From the NCBI GenBank assembly GCA_010279815.1, contig QEOQ01000694.1, positions 1,228,328 to 1,292,327 on the forward strand: a DNA stretch of 64,000 nucleotides. Reading direction: 5' to 3'. Origin of the DNA: Brachionus plicatilis (lineage: Eukaryota; Rotifera; Eurotatoria; Ploima; Brachionidae). Each line of letters opens with the position of its first letter. The first letter of the stretch is position 1. The position numbers and the translations under genes were made by a program. Below, one piece after another: positions 46,940-57,048 of this stretch. The notes under the pieces were generated by a model. It did no database searches. It was not told where the DNA came from and was given only the letters and a program-made list of their open reading frames with translations.

Positions 46940-49900
46940 TTAGCTTTTAATTCTTGCGATCTTGGCACCATCACGTTTCGTAATTTTCTTGACTTCAAAA
47001 GTTTCAAAAGTGATTGTCGGATCGGTAAATTTGTGCAATTCTTCGTCAAAAAATTCCTCTGCAATAGCTTGATTTTGGTCTGGATAATAAGTTGGGAACG
47101 GTGGATGGCTCTCGGCAGTGAAACGTTCTCGATTTTTTGGCAAACAAGAGTCTGTGATTCGGACATAAGAATGAGTGGGTCCAGGAATAACTGGTCCGTG
47201 AATGTACAATATGTTGTATTTATTATTTATGCGCCAAATTTTTAGTCCCATCAATTGTCGCCACTTTGATCCCATTCTACCTGCCATCTTCATTCCTTTT
47301 ATCGGCCTACGATCCTAATTTAATTTTAAAAAACGCAAAATATTAATTTTTTTAACTGATTACTCTTCCACTGCCTATAGTTCCTCTTTTTCGGTGAAAT
47401 TTTGTGGAACCATGAGATCTTGGTCCTCCTTTAAATCCCCATCGTTTCATTACTCCTTGGAATCCGAAACCAATTCTTAAATTAAAAATAAAAATTATCC
47501 AGATTAAATTTTATTTAAACAAATTTTACGTGTGTGATCCGACATCAATGTAATCACCTACTCTGAAGTGTGCTGCATACAAAGGGGTTCCAGGCTAAAT
47601 TTAAGATGATTTTTAGATAGCCAATATATTGAATTACAGAAATTAAAGAATTTATAGATTTTTATAAAAATGTTTTTAGCTTTTTAAAATTTTTTTTCTT
47701 TTCTCTCTTTTGACAATTAAACATTTTAACCCTCATTTTATAAATATTTTGTGCAAAAATATCACTAGGCCTCTAATATGACTAGTATGATCGGATCTGT
47801 GAATTTTTTTTTCAAAAGACTCGGTTCGATTCTAAAAAACCTTAATAATATATTTCATATCAAAATACTCAATAATTTATTTATTTGCTATACATAAAAT
47901 TTTATTAAAACTCTTTTAATTGAAATTCTTTATCATTACTCGGAAAACTGCCCCCTACATAAAATAAATGAAATCAATTCTGCATATTAATTGTAGCAAA
48001 ATTTTTCTATTGTAGCATTGTGCCTAGAATTTTCTAACATTTATTCTAGGTTTTATATAAAACTGATAAGTTCCAATAGAATCGAATTGGCTTTATTTTC
48101 TGACATTAAAAAAAATTATCACCAAATCTATGATATCACAGGAGAGTGAAGTTGGGAGCAATTTTTATCTGGAGCAAAGCAATCTATTTAAAATTGTATA
48201 AAATCTGATTAAAAAAATTTAACGAATTTTAGATTATTTTAAATTTTAACAAAATTTTTTAATTATTGTTAATAAAAATTTTTTAAATCAATATTCATTT
48301 TGAAAAATTTATTAAATGTTATTTTCAATATTGCTCCCATATTCACACTCTCTGATATCACTTATTTTTTTATTTATCAATTTAATCCAAGTTTAAGTCT
48401 GGTGGACAAATTGAAATAAAATATTATACAAAATATAATTAAAAAAAGGTTAGAAAAATTTAATAGACAATCAAATATCTTTTTTAAAATTAAGTAAAAA
48501 AATTCAGTTTGTTATAAACATTAAAATGGTTAAGATTATTATACAAACATTTTGTGAATATTCAATCTTTTTTGTTTCCTAGGTTAAATACATAGATTAA
48601 TAAAAAAAAATATTAAAAAAAGCAGAAAAATAAAAAGATGTAAATCTTAATATGAAAAAAACACAAAAAGGCTAAATTTAATAATCTTTTGGAACCAATT
48701 TTCTTAAGAATCAATATATATTTTTTTTGAATCAGATCTCATGATATGGCTGTTCAAATTTTGCACATGATTTTATTTTCATTAGAAAAAATAAAATTTA
48801 TTTTTCATAAGGATCATGAATAATTAACAAGTAAAAGAATTATAAAAAAAATACATAGAAATTTAAAAGAAAACCATAATACATTTATAAAAATGTCTCT
48901 GGTCTGAAAAATGATTGAATTAATTCAATATAATCAAAAAATATCTGCTGAATACCTTTTTTTATTTATTTGTATAAAAAATCATAAGATTTACAGAATT
49001 TCTATTGATTTTTTTTAACTAACATTTTTAAATTATTAATTGAATTTACTTTAGTTAAAAAATTAATTCAATTTACGTGAAAGATCAATAAATCTAAATT
49101 AAATTTGTTTATCATTTTTGAAAATATAGAATTGTCAGCCCTTAAAATTTCTAATTTTATTTTCTTAATAAAAATTTAAAATTGAGAATATCTAAATTAA
49201 TTACTTGAACAACGGCATTTTGAGAGACCATAAACTTGGTCAATTTTCGTTTTGGTGGTACACCAGCATTTTTAAAAATATCCAAATATTGAGGTGTATA
49301 CTTTCAATAAAAATAAATAAAAAAAATTTTATAAAAAAAATTGAATACATTTCTTGGATCTGAACTAATAGCTCCGACAATGGCCATTCCTAAATTTCCA
49401 TTTTTTGTTCTTTTCGCATTGCTATTATAAATATTGTTCCTTTCTATTAAAACTTCTGGAGGTATATAATCAATTACATGATTATCGAGGACTTGAATTA
49501 AAGTCGTGTGAATTTTTTTTCCATCTTTGGTCCACTGAGGTATTGAGCCCAATTTGATTCCGAGCAGACCTAGACGCTTATTTATAGAGCTAGCATTGTA
49601 TTCTCCTTTTTTCCATGGAGCCTCTTTCAAAGGACTTTCAGAGTATTTATCTAACAAAACTTGGTTGAGAAATTCTTTATTATCAGCATTTATATTTTCA
49701 TCATATCCCCCTCCGCGTCTTTTGACCCAATTGAAAGGTCGGGTAAAATTATTCCTTCGGTAATAAGCCACTTGCTGGTAATTGATGCTAAAATTATGAC
49801 TTAAAAAATATATTAAATTTTTAATTTAATATAAAAAAATGTCATCTTACCTTTGGGTATCTAATTTATTGGTCAAGTAATATGATGTGACTAAACTTGT

Positions 49901-49987
49901 ATCATTTACCAGGCCGGTTTTGACTACATTTGCATGTGCCAAACTTGAGAGTATCGTCCTAGCTGATTGAATATTTAATTTAAGCAT
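46940..49987 (-). CDS. MRPL3: mitochondrial large ribosomal subunit protein uL3m
   Basis: Six exons in phase on the minus strand: 49851-49987, 49349-49787, 49205-49300, 47530-47594, 47364-47475 and 46940-47314; 407 residues (human about 348). It is a protein of the mitochondrial ribosome near the peptidyl-transferase centre. Diagnostic stretches are [20 protein letters not shown] (from 117), [34 protein letters not shown] followed by [33 protein letters not shown], and [14 protein letters not shown]. The N-terminus [19 protein letters not shown] is basic and amphipathic without acidic residues, as expected for a mitochondrial presequence. The intron between exons 3 and 4 is 1.6 kb while the others are mostly under 100 bases. 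It diverges from the brawnin-like gene over 359 bases. Confidence 0.95.
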
Positions 49988-50346
49988 TTTATCAAGAGCC
50001 TTAAATTTTAAATTTTTTAAAAATATTAAATCATTTATACAAAAATTTATGTATCTGAATCTAAAAATGCTTGAAACAAAATTTGAAAAACTAAATTAAC
50101 TTTTTGTCTCTTTAAATAAATAAATTTTTTTGATAGTTAATAATTCAAAATATTATCCATAAATATGGATTTGGAAAAAAAATTAGTTTAAATTTTTTTA
50201 GTGGATTTTAAAAAAGAACTTAATTCAAATAGAAGACTTGATTTTTGCATTGAATTTGCTGCAATTTTGTTAATAAATTTAGAATGCATATAGCTTAATA
50301 TTTCATTATACGAAAATTCAAAAAAATTTTAATAACTCGATTAAAA
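49988..50346. promoter_or_regulatory. divergent intergenic region, MRPL3 / brawnin
   Basis: 359 bases separate the start codons of two nuclear genes for mitochondrial proteins on opposite strands. A shared bidirectional promoter is likely from the spacing. I cannot point to a specific transcription-factor site in this A+T-rich sequence. Confidence 0.4.
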
Positions 50347-50570
50347 ATGATCGAATTCATCAAGTTTAGCGTAGCAGCTATTGTTTGTATGTTTGCTGGA
50401 AGTCACTTGGTCTATTCATACTATCAACCTATGGCTGTAAGTAAATTTTTTCCTTTCCATATTTTATTATAAAAAACTAAAAATAACTCTCCAAGGATTT
50501 CAATGAGTATATAATTAGAGAATCGGAAAAACGAAAAAATTTGAGAGAGATGGAAAAATCTAAAATTTAA
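50347..50570 (+). CDS. UQCC6: brawnin-like mitochondrial microprotein (complex III assembly)
   Basis: Two exons, 50347-50436 and 50496-50570, separated by a 59-base GTAAGT...AG intron; 54 residues. One membrane segment (about 4-24) runs FSVAAIVCMFAGSHLV and is followed by YSYYQP, matching the brawnin pattern 'F.AS..AM.AG...VH.YYRP'; the intron falls just after this motif. The remainder, DFNEYIIRESEKRKNLREME, is charged, like the tail of brawnin. Brawnin sits in the inner mitochondrial membrane and is needed for assembly of respiratory complex III. The gene is too short for routine open-frame calling. The motif match over about 25 residues is good but short, so the name is probable rather than certain. 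It shares a divergent promoter region with MRPL3, and cereblon begins 51 bases after its stop codon. Confidence 0.75.
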
Positions 50571-50621
50571 TTTATTTTTTTTTTTTAATAAAATTTTAAA
50601 AATAATCTAGATTTAAATAAA
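50571..50621 (+). promoter_or_regulatory. 51-base intercistronic spacer with poly(A) signal and splice-acceptor-like site
   Basis: Holds a T run, AATAAA at 50587-50592, and AATAATCTAG ending at 50610, eleven bases before the cereblon ATG. A poly(A) signal followed closely by an AG acceptor is the arrangement expected between genes of a trans-spliced operon. No spliced-leader evidence is available in the window. Confidence 0.4.
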
Positions 50622-52190
50622 ATGTCGTCTTCCGAAGAAAGTGATCAATTATACGCCCATGATGCCATTTCCTCAGACGAGGAGAATTTTCAAGATGCCG
50701 AAGAAAATGAATATAACATTTACTTTGCACCCGAAGATTATGACGAAGAAGATATAGATGATGAAGAAGAAGAAACTGAATCAGACGAGCAGGACTTTGA
50801 GGCCGTAGATCAAATCCAAGATTACGAGGATATAGACATGCCAGCTATCATAAACTATAATACTGAACTTTCGTCAAATCACCAGTACTTGGGGCAAAAT
50901 TTTGAGGAAATATCTGCTTCAAAGTTAATGCATGACAGTAATGATGTAATTCAAATTCCAATTTTAGACCAGCCAAGTGATGTATTTTTTGAAAACGACT
51001 CTGAAAATAGTGTTCAACTGATACCTGGTCAAGTAATGCCAATTTATTTCTATTCACCAATTCAAATACAAGTCATCCGAAAAAGACTTGATGAAAAAAA
51101 TCCTACCATTGGATTTTGTTATAACCCCAAGTTGCTGAAGCTGAATCGACGAAGTCAGGAGCCGGTTGATTTCAGCACATTACCAGAAGAATCCAAACTG
51201 GGCATTGTAGCTGAGATAATATCGGCGTCTTACCACAACGAAAATAGTGAAATAGCTGACTTTAGTTCTCTGATTGAAAGCGCTGGAGGGGTGGTCCTCA
51301 AAGTGAAAGGTAAAGAAAGATTTGAAATTGTAAATATTCAGAAAGACATAACCGGAATCGCAATTGGTACTGTAAAAATTTTGCCAGAATATGTCTTATC
51401 CACTAACCCACTGAATAGGCACTCGCCAAAAAATTTAAACTTTATATTCGACTCTTTTCTACACAAATCCGACTTGGATATAAAAAACGTGGTCCACAAA
51501 GCGGAGTATTTTAACACTTGTTTAAACCAGCCTGCATGGGTTTACCGAAATTTTGATTGTGATTACTTGATTCATTTTATTAAAAAAGAACTTAATGAAA
51601 CATTTAAAATTAAATTCGAAGATTCGAATATTAAGCTTATAAGTGATTCAGGCCTAGCAGACAGCAATAACTCTAAGGTATTTTGCTCCTGGTTGTTGAC
51701 TAACTTTCCATTTGACAACAAAATGAGGATAAATATACTTCGAATGAATTGTATCAACCAAAGACTAATGTCTATGTTCAAATTACTAAAAAAATTTACA
51801 AATATTAATTGTAGACTATGCAATGAACAGTTTTGTTCAAAGGCAAACGTTTTTTCAATGACCAAGCATGGTTTTATGGGCGCCTATTTGAATCCTGGAG
51901 GTGTTGTCCACGAAACTTTGACTGTGTATAAATTAAAGAATTTTCACATTGTAAGTTCTAAGCCATCGACTCAGCATTCATGGTTTCCGGGATATGCTTG
52001 GCAAATAATTACTTGCAAACGATGCAACAACCACATTGGATGGAAGTTTACAAATGCATTGCCGGATCTAAAGCCAGAAAGGTTTTTTGGACTTACTAGA
52101 AAAGCAATTAGATATGCGTATCAAGAAGATGAGGAAAAAAATGGTCACTCGTTGAATTTTGATGATACTGCTTCTATTAGCCAAGAATGA
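50622..52190 (+). CDS. CRBN: cereblon, substrate receptor of the CRL4 ubiquitin ligase
   Basis: A complete single-exon gene for 522 residues (human 442). Order: a strongly acidic N-terminus (about 3-75), a LON-like domain (about 131-330, starting VQLIPGQVMPIYFYSP and including GGVVLKVKGKERFEI), a helical linker that should bind DDB1, and the CULT domain (about 390-500). Zinc cysteines are Cys397/Cys400 and Cys465/Cys468. The ligand cage is intact: HSWFPGYAW supplies His453, Trp454 and Trp460, and HIGWKF supplies Trp474 and Phe476, matching human His378, Trp380, Trp386, Trp400 and Phe402. Ile462 stands where human has Val388, and Gln451 where human has Glu377. The CULT pocket recognises C-terminal cyclic imides on substrates. 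The protein acts in cytosol and nucleus with DDB1, CUL4 and RBX1. An AATAAA lies about 45 bases after the stop. Confidence 0.95.
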   Translation: MSSSEESDQLYAHDAISSDEENFQDAEENEYNIYFAPEDYDEEDIDDEEEETESDEQDFEAVDQIQDYEDIDMPAIINYNTELSSNHQYLGQNFEEISASKLMHDSNDVIQIPILDQPSDVFFENDSENSVQLIPGQVMPIYFYSPIQIQVIRKRLDEKNPTIGFCYNPKLLKLNRRSQEPVDFSTLPEESKLGIVAEIISASYHNENSEIADFSSLIESAGGVVLKVKGKERFEIVNIQKDITGIAIGTVKILPEYVLSTNPLNRHSPKNLNFIFDSFLHKSDLDIKNVVHKAEYFNTCLNQPAWVYRNFDCDYLIHFIKKELNETFKIKFEDSNIKLISDSGLADSNNSKVFCSWLLTNFPFDNKMRINILRMNCINQRLMSMFKLLKKFTNINCRLCNEQFCSKANVFSMTKHGFMGAYLNPGGVVHETLTVYKLKNFHIVSSKPSTQHSWFPGYAWQIITCKRCNNHIGWKFTNALPDLKPERFFGLTRKAIRYAYQEDEEKNGHSLNFDDTASISQE

Positions 52191-53144
52191 ATATTGTAAA
52201 TTTTTTTAGTATTTTTTAGTTTTAAAATTTTTTAAAATAAAATTAAAGTTTTTTTGTTGAAAAAATGAAACTGTTCTTTAAATTTAATTTTAACTTTCAT
52301 TTGAAAAAAAATAATTACTAGATTAAATAATGACAATTCAATTAGAGTAGTTTTTAGAAAGCTTGAAATAATAAATTATTTTTCAGGATCAAAAATCCGA
52401 AATTGTAATCAAATCAAATTTTATAAATTAAAGATTAATAGTGTTGAATAAGAGCTTTTATTCTTTAATAAAATTTCTAAGGAAAAAAATATAAAAGATG
52501 TCATTAAAGTGATTTATTAATTGAAAAATTTAACCTTGAATTTAATAGTTTTTACTCGTAAATCAGAAAAAAATTCTGAATTCCAATTTAATTAAATAAA
52601 AAATTAATTAGCTAAAAAAATTTTTCACTTTAATGCAAATTTTATTATTAACTCTTTTATTAAAATAAAAGGCCTTGAGGTTTCTTTTTAAGACCTTTTA
52701 ATCAAATTTTTTATAAAAATTTTTTTCTGAAAATAATCACAATTTAAAATTGTATTTTAAATTTATTATTATTCTTTGTTAGAAAAAATTGTGTTCATAA
52801 AGCCCGAGGGTTTATTTAGACCCCTTTACAATTTAAAATCATAGGAAAAATTGATCAGATAAAAAAAAATTTTCCGATTATTTTACACCTAAAAACTTTC
52901 ACTATTACAATTTATTTTAAGAAAATTAAATTAGATTTAAAAAAATTGTTTTTTTTTTATATCTCTACCGGATTTTAACAAATTTAAAAATACTGGACGT
53001 TCGATTGTTCGATTGAGGATGGTTGAAGTCTTAAATAAATAACATTTAAATAAAAAAATTTTTTACTAATATTTATTTTTATAGTTATTGAAATCAAGAA
53101 AACTAAAATTTGATTTATTATTAATTTTAATTTAAAATTACAAG
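52191..53144. other. convergent 3' flank of cereblon and the CFAP107-like gene
   Basis: The two genes run towards each other. The stretch holds their 3' ends, with the cereblon poly(A) signal near 52236, and no other feature I can support. Confidence 0.5.
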
Positions 53145-54246
53145 TTAGTTATTTAAAGTGGACAAGTCAGTTATTTGATTCGCCTTTTCTGCTGGATTAG
53201 TTTTAATAATGTTTGCCGGCTCGTGTACTGGCGTCAAAGTTTCATAATTTTTCATGCTATAAACATCTAGTACACCATTTGTGGGAACTTTTCCAAGATA
53301 ATATAAGGTCCTTGGTGCTTTAGCCGATCGAACTAACATATCACTATAAACAGTATCTAAAACATCTCTTGCTTGAGGTTCTCTTAGCGATCCACTAGTT
53401 GATCTCCATTTTGGAAAATTGTTCAATGTGAGATTTAAATTATTAAAACTTGCTGAAATGTTCTTAGGAACAGCAAAAGGGGTTCTTTGCAAATAAGAAT
53501 CCTTTGAATGCTTTTGATATCTTTCTGCATACTCAGAAACATTCGGAATTTGATTGCGATATTTATCTTCTTGCAAAAATTTTTCATTTTTTTTCTTATG
53601 AACTAGACCCCAAGAAGTCGGAGCATCTTAAAATATTTATGAATAAAATTTGGACTTTTTTCAGCAATTTACCTTGAATTGGATAGTCAATTTTTTCCGG
53701 CACCCATTTGTCATTGATCATCTTCCATTGTCTTTTTTCTGGAAATTGTTGACCTTGAGGTCTTGCTCTTTTGTTTATTGTTTCATCATAGCTAAAAAAT
53801 AATTCTATGAAAAAAAAGAAAAAAAAAAGATGAAAAAAATTAACAGTGTTATCATATTTTTGGATGAATCGGTATTATGCATTCCAATGAGATTATTAGT
53901 ACCAACTCCTTCTGAGATTCTCATCATATTTCTTCTGACCACCACATCTGGTTTTGCTTCCGGAAACGGCTTGAAGTCATAGTTATAAGTCGAATTTTTC
54001 GGGTGTTCTTTTTTTTCGAACTTTATATAATAAATTAATTTTTTTTTATATAATTAGATTCAAATATACCGGGTGTCTTTCTTCATACCAGTTATGTATC
54101 AAAACGCTATTGTTGAATTCTCTTAATCCAATGTTTTTACTTGGATCGAGAATATGATGATCAGGCACTTTGGCGTAAGTTCCATCAATTATGTTTACAT
54201 TTCGATCATCCAACGAAGTTATTTTTCCAACCTTAACCGAGGACAT
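53145..54246 (-). CDS. CFAP107: CFAP107-like axonemal microtubule inner protein
   Basis: Four exons in phase on the minus strand: 54070-54246, 53845-54020, 53673-53791 and 53145-53626; 317 residues. Recognised from motifs in the order of CFAP107 (C1orf158): SVLIHNWYEER (47-57), a YNYDFKPFPEAKPDVVVRR segment, YDETINKR (119-126), and KWVPEKIDYPIQDAPTSWGL (146-164). CFAP107 is a small protein inside the doublet microtubules of motile cilia and sperm tails. The first half aligns well. The C-terminal ~150 residues have no counterpart I know in the shorter vertebrate protein (about 194). The donor of exon 2 is the weak GTTAAT, the least certain splice site here, though it restores the frame. The neighbour IQCB1 is also ciliary. 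Confidence 0.68.
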
Positions 54247-57048
54247 TTTCAAAAGCAATTAATCTTTTTGCTTACTGGCAATTTTAAGTATGAAGTAGTT
54301 GTTCTTTTCTTTTTTCTTTTTCAAACAGTTTCATAATTAAAATTAAAATGTAAAACAACGAAACCAAAGTTGCCAAGCTACGTTCAAAAACCTTTTTATT
54401 CTTTTTCTTTTAATAATTCTAAGTTATTCATGAGAAGCTCTTATTCAGTCGTTTGAGTATTAAATTTTTATGTTTGTGAGAAAAAAAGTAGTTAGGCTTT
54501 TACGACTACCTAATTCGCAAACAAATTTTTAAATTTAATTCTAACCCTAAATTTATGGATTAAACCCGGGTCTAGCTTGATAATAAGTTCAATATTTACT
54601 AGTAAAAAAAATAAATCTTAAAACAAAAGAGTTTTAAGTATTAAATTTTAATAATGAGTGTTTAACAAAAATAATTGAAGCTTCAAAATTTAAAAAAAGT
54701 TCACTTTTTAAAAAAATTTTATTTTTTTAAGTTTAAATTTAATTACTATGTTTGGGTATATAAAAGAAATTGAAAAAAATAAATAATATAAATTTAATTC
54801 AAAAGACTAATCCAAAAAGGAGTTGTATATAAATTTTTTATATTTAAACTAAAATAAATAATCTAATTTTTAATAAGTAGTTTAGAGTCTGAGCCTTAGA
54901 GAAATTTTTTTAGTCGTAAAATTTTTTTTGAAGCAGGCTTTTAAAATATATAAACATGAAATTCATTTTATTCTTACTTCTTTTATAAATAATTGAGCAT
55001 GCAAATTTTAAACCAAAGTTTCTTTGAAATTAAATTATTTCTTGACTTTAAAAAAAATAGTTTAAAGTATAAAATTTTAATAAATGTTAATAAAATTAAC
55101 TTAAACTTAAAAATTTAAAAAATTTAAAAAATATTTATTTTTTCAATCTAAATATTTGTTTGAATTTTTTTATAGTTTGTTATTAAACAAAACAGAATAA
55201 TAAACAAAAAGTTAAAAAAACTTGTTTATTATTATGATATTGTATCTAAATCCAAACTCTACTTTAAAGAGACCAAGTTATATTCTTTGTTATCTCAGAT
55301 TTCATCCAATTTCAAATTAAAAAATTTTAGAAGTTAAGTGACAAATTTTATGCTGATACCAATAAAGTAATAATTTTCATATTTGATCAAAATATTTAAA
55401 AAAGAAATTTTATCACATTAATATTTTAAATTAAAATACTCTAAGAAAATATTAATAATAAATCTTTGCAAAAATTCAAATTTTGCAGTATAATAAAATT
55501 TACTTTTGAAAAATGGCGTTGTTAGTTTGGGCAAAATCTTTCCTATTTGAAAAATTAAAATTAAACAAATTAAAAAAATTTCAATATAATGTAACATGCT
55601 TTGTAATACCTAAATTTTATCATGAGTCAAAAAGACATAAATAAAGTATCAATAAGATCTAACTTTATTATTAGTTTGATTGATTTAAGTATGAAGTTAA
55701 ATATTTAATGTGAAAAAAAAATCTGAAAATGGCATGTTCCACTCTTGACAATATTTTTTTGAAATCTCTTATCATTATCTTAATTTGTACAAAAAAAAAT
55801 TATTTATTTATTTTAATACAGTCAACAGTCAACGGCCTTTCAGGCCGTTATAACTAATTAAGAATTAGAAATACCTCTCTCGAAATTTATTCTCCTTATT
55901 TAATTAAGATCTAAATCCAAACTTTATTTTTTTCAAGTGCATCTAAATCTAGTTGAAGATTAGGATAATCATTTAATTCAATTTTATCAATATTTTGTAA
56001 AAATAATTTGAATTTATAGAAAAATCAAGGAATTTTTATTAATTGAACTCAATTCAAAAGAATATTGACAATTTTTTAAAAATTGTTGACGGACCATTAT
56101 CTTTTCCTATAAAACAGACTCTTCGTCTTTTTCTAGACAAAGATACTGATTAGAGACATATTTATGAAATATCAATATATTTTATTAGAAAAGCAAAGCA
56201 AACCTACACAAAGAAAAGATTTATATATAAATAAATTGTATTGAAACTTGTGACAATTTAATAAAATTGATTAAAATTGGATACTTAATTTAATGATTAC
56301 TAAGTCAAACCTGAAAATGAATTTATATTAAAGTATAATTATTAAATAGCTTATTGCTTTACAAAGTATCAGCTTGTTTAAGAATCGATTTTTTTAATTT
56401 AAATTAAAAACACACAATTTAACAATCAATAATTTTAATTTTTTCACAAAAAAACACCAAGTATTCTGGACAGTTTTTTTTAGTCTTATATTAAATTTAT
56501 TTTTTATTTAAATCAAGTTATAGTGTTTATTTATTTCTTAAAAAATTACCGCTTGGTATGCTGCTTGTAAGTTTAGAACCCTTCTCTCAGTACAAAGCAA
56601 ACATGAATATTTTATTTTTTTAATTTTCAAAATTAAAAAAAAGAAGCTAATTATAGATAATTTTACAATTGAGTTTGACCTTAAGACAAAAGAATTTAAA
56701 TTAAATATTGAAAAAGAAATTTTTAGTAAAAAAAATTTCTTTTAATGAATAAGAATATGTATAGAGAACCTAAATTATAAAAAGGCACCTTTTTATAATT
56801 TATTTACAGATTGTTTTTAAGTTGGTAGCAAATTGACAATAAAATTAAGTTAGATTTAAAAAAAGGATAAGAATTTTATTTCATTAATATATTTATTTCA
56901 TATTTATTTTGGGTAATTAGGGGACTCTAATTTGAAATAAATTAAGATTTTCAAACAAGAAATTTGGCTTGATTTATTAATTAAAAAAATTTTAATCTCA
57001 AAAAATTCAAAAAAAATTTAAAAGTAAATTAGGCTTGTTGCTTTTTTT
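54247..57048. other. 2.8-kb intergenic stretch between two ciliary genes
   Basis: Upstream of the CFAP107-like gene and downstream of IQCB1. It contains a short hairpin (AACGGCC at 55831 with GGCCGTT at 55843) in a T-rich setting that resembles a retrotransposon tail. No gene is seen. Confidence 0.45.

Noticed and set aside
47810..47850. GGTTCGATTCT resembling a tRNA B box
   Set aside because: No A box, acceptor stem or cloverleaf can be drawn around it.
49304..49771. Separate small gene starting at GTG in the MRPL3 region
   Set aside because: It is exon 2 of MRPL3; the frame continues upstream to an acceptor and a first exon with a presequence.
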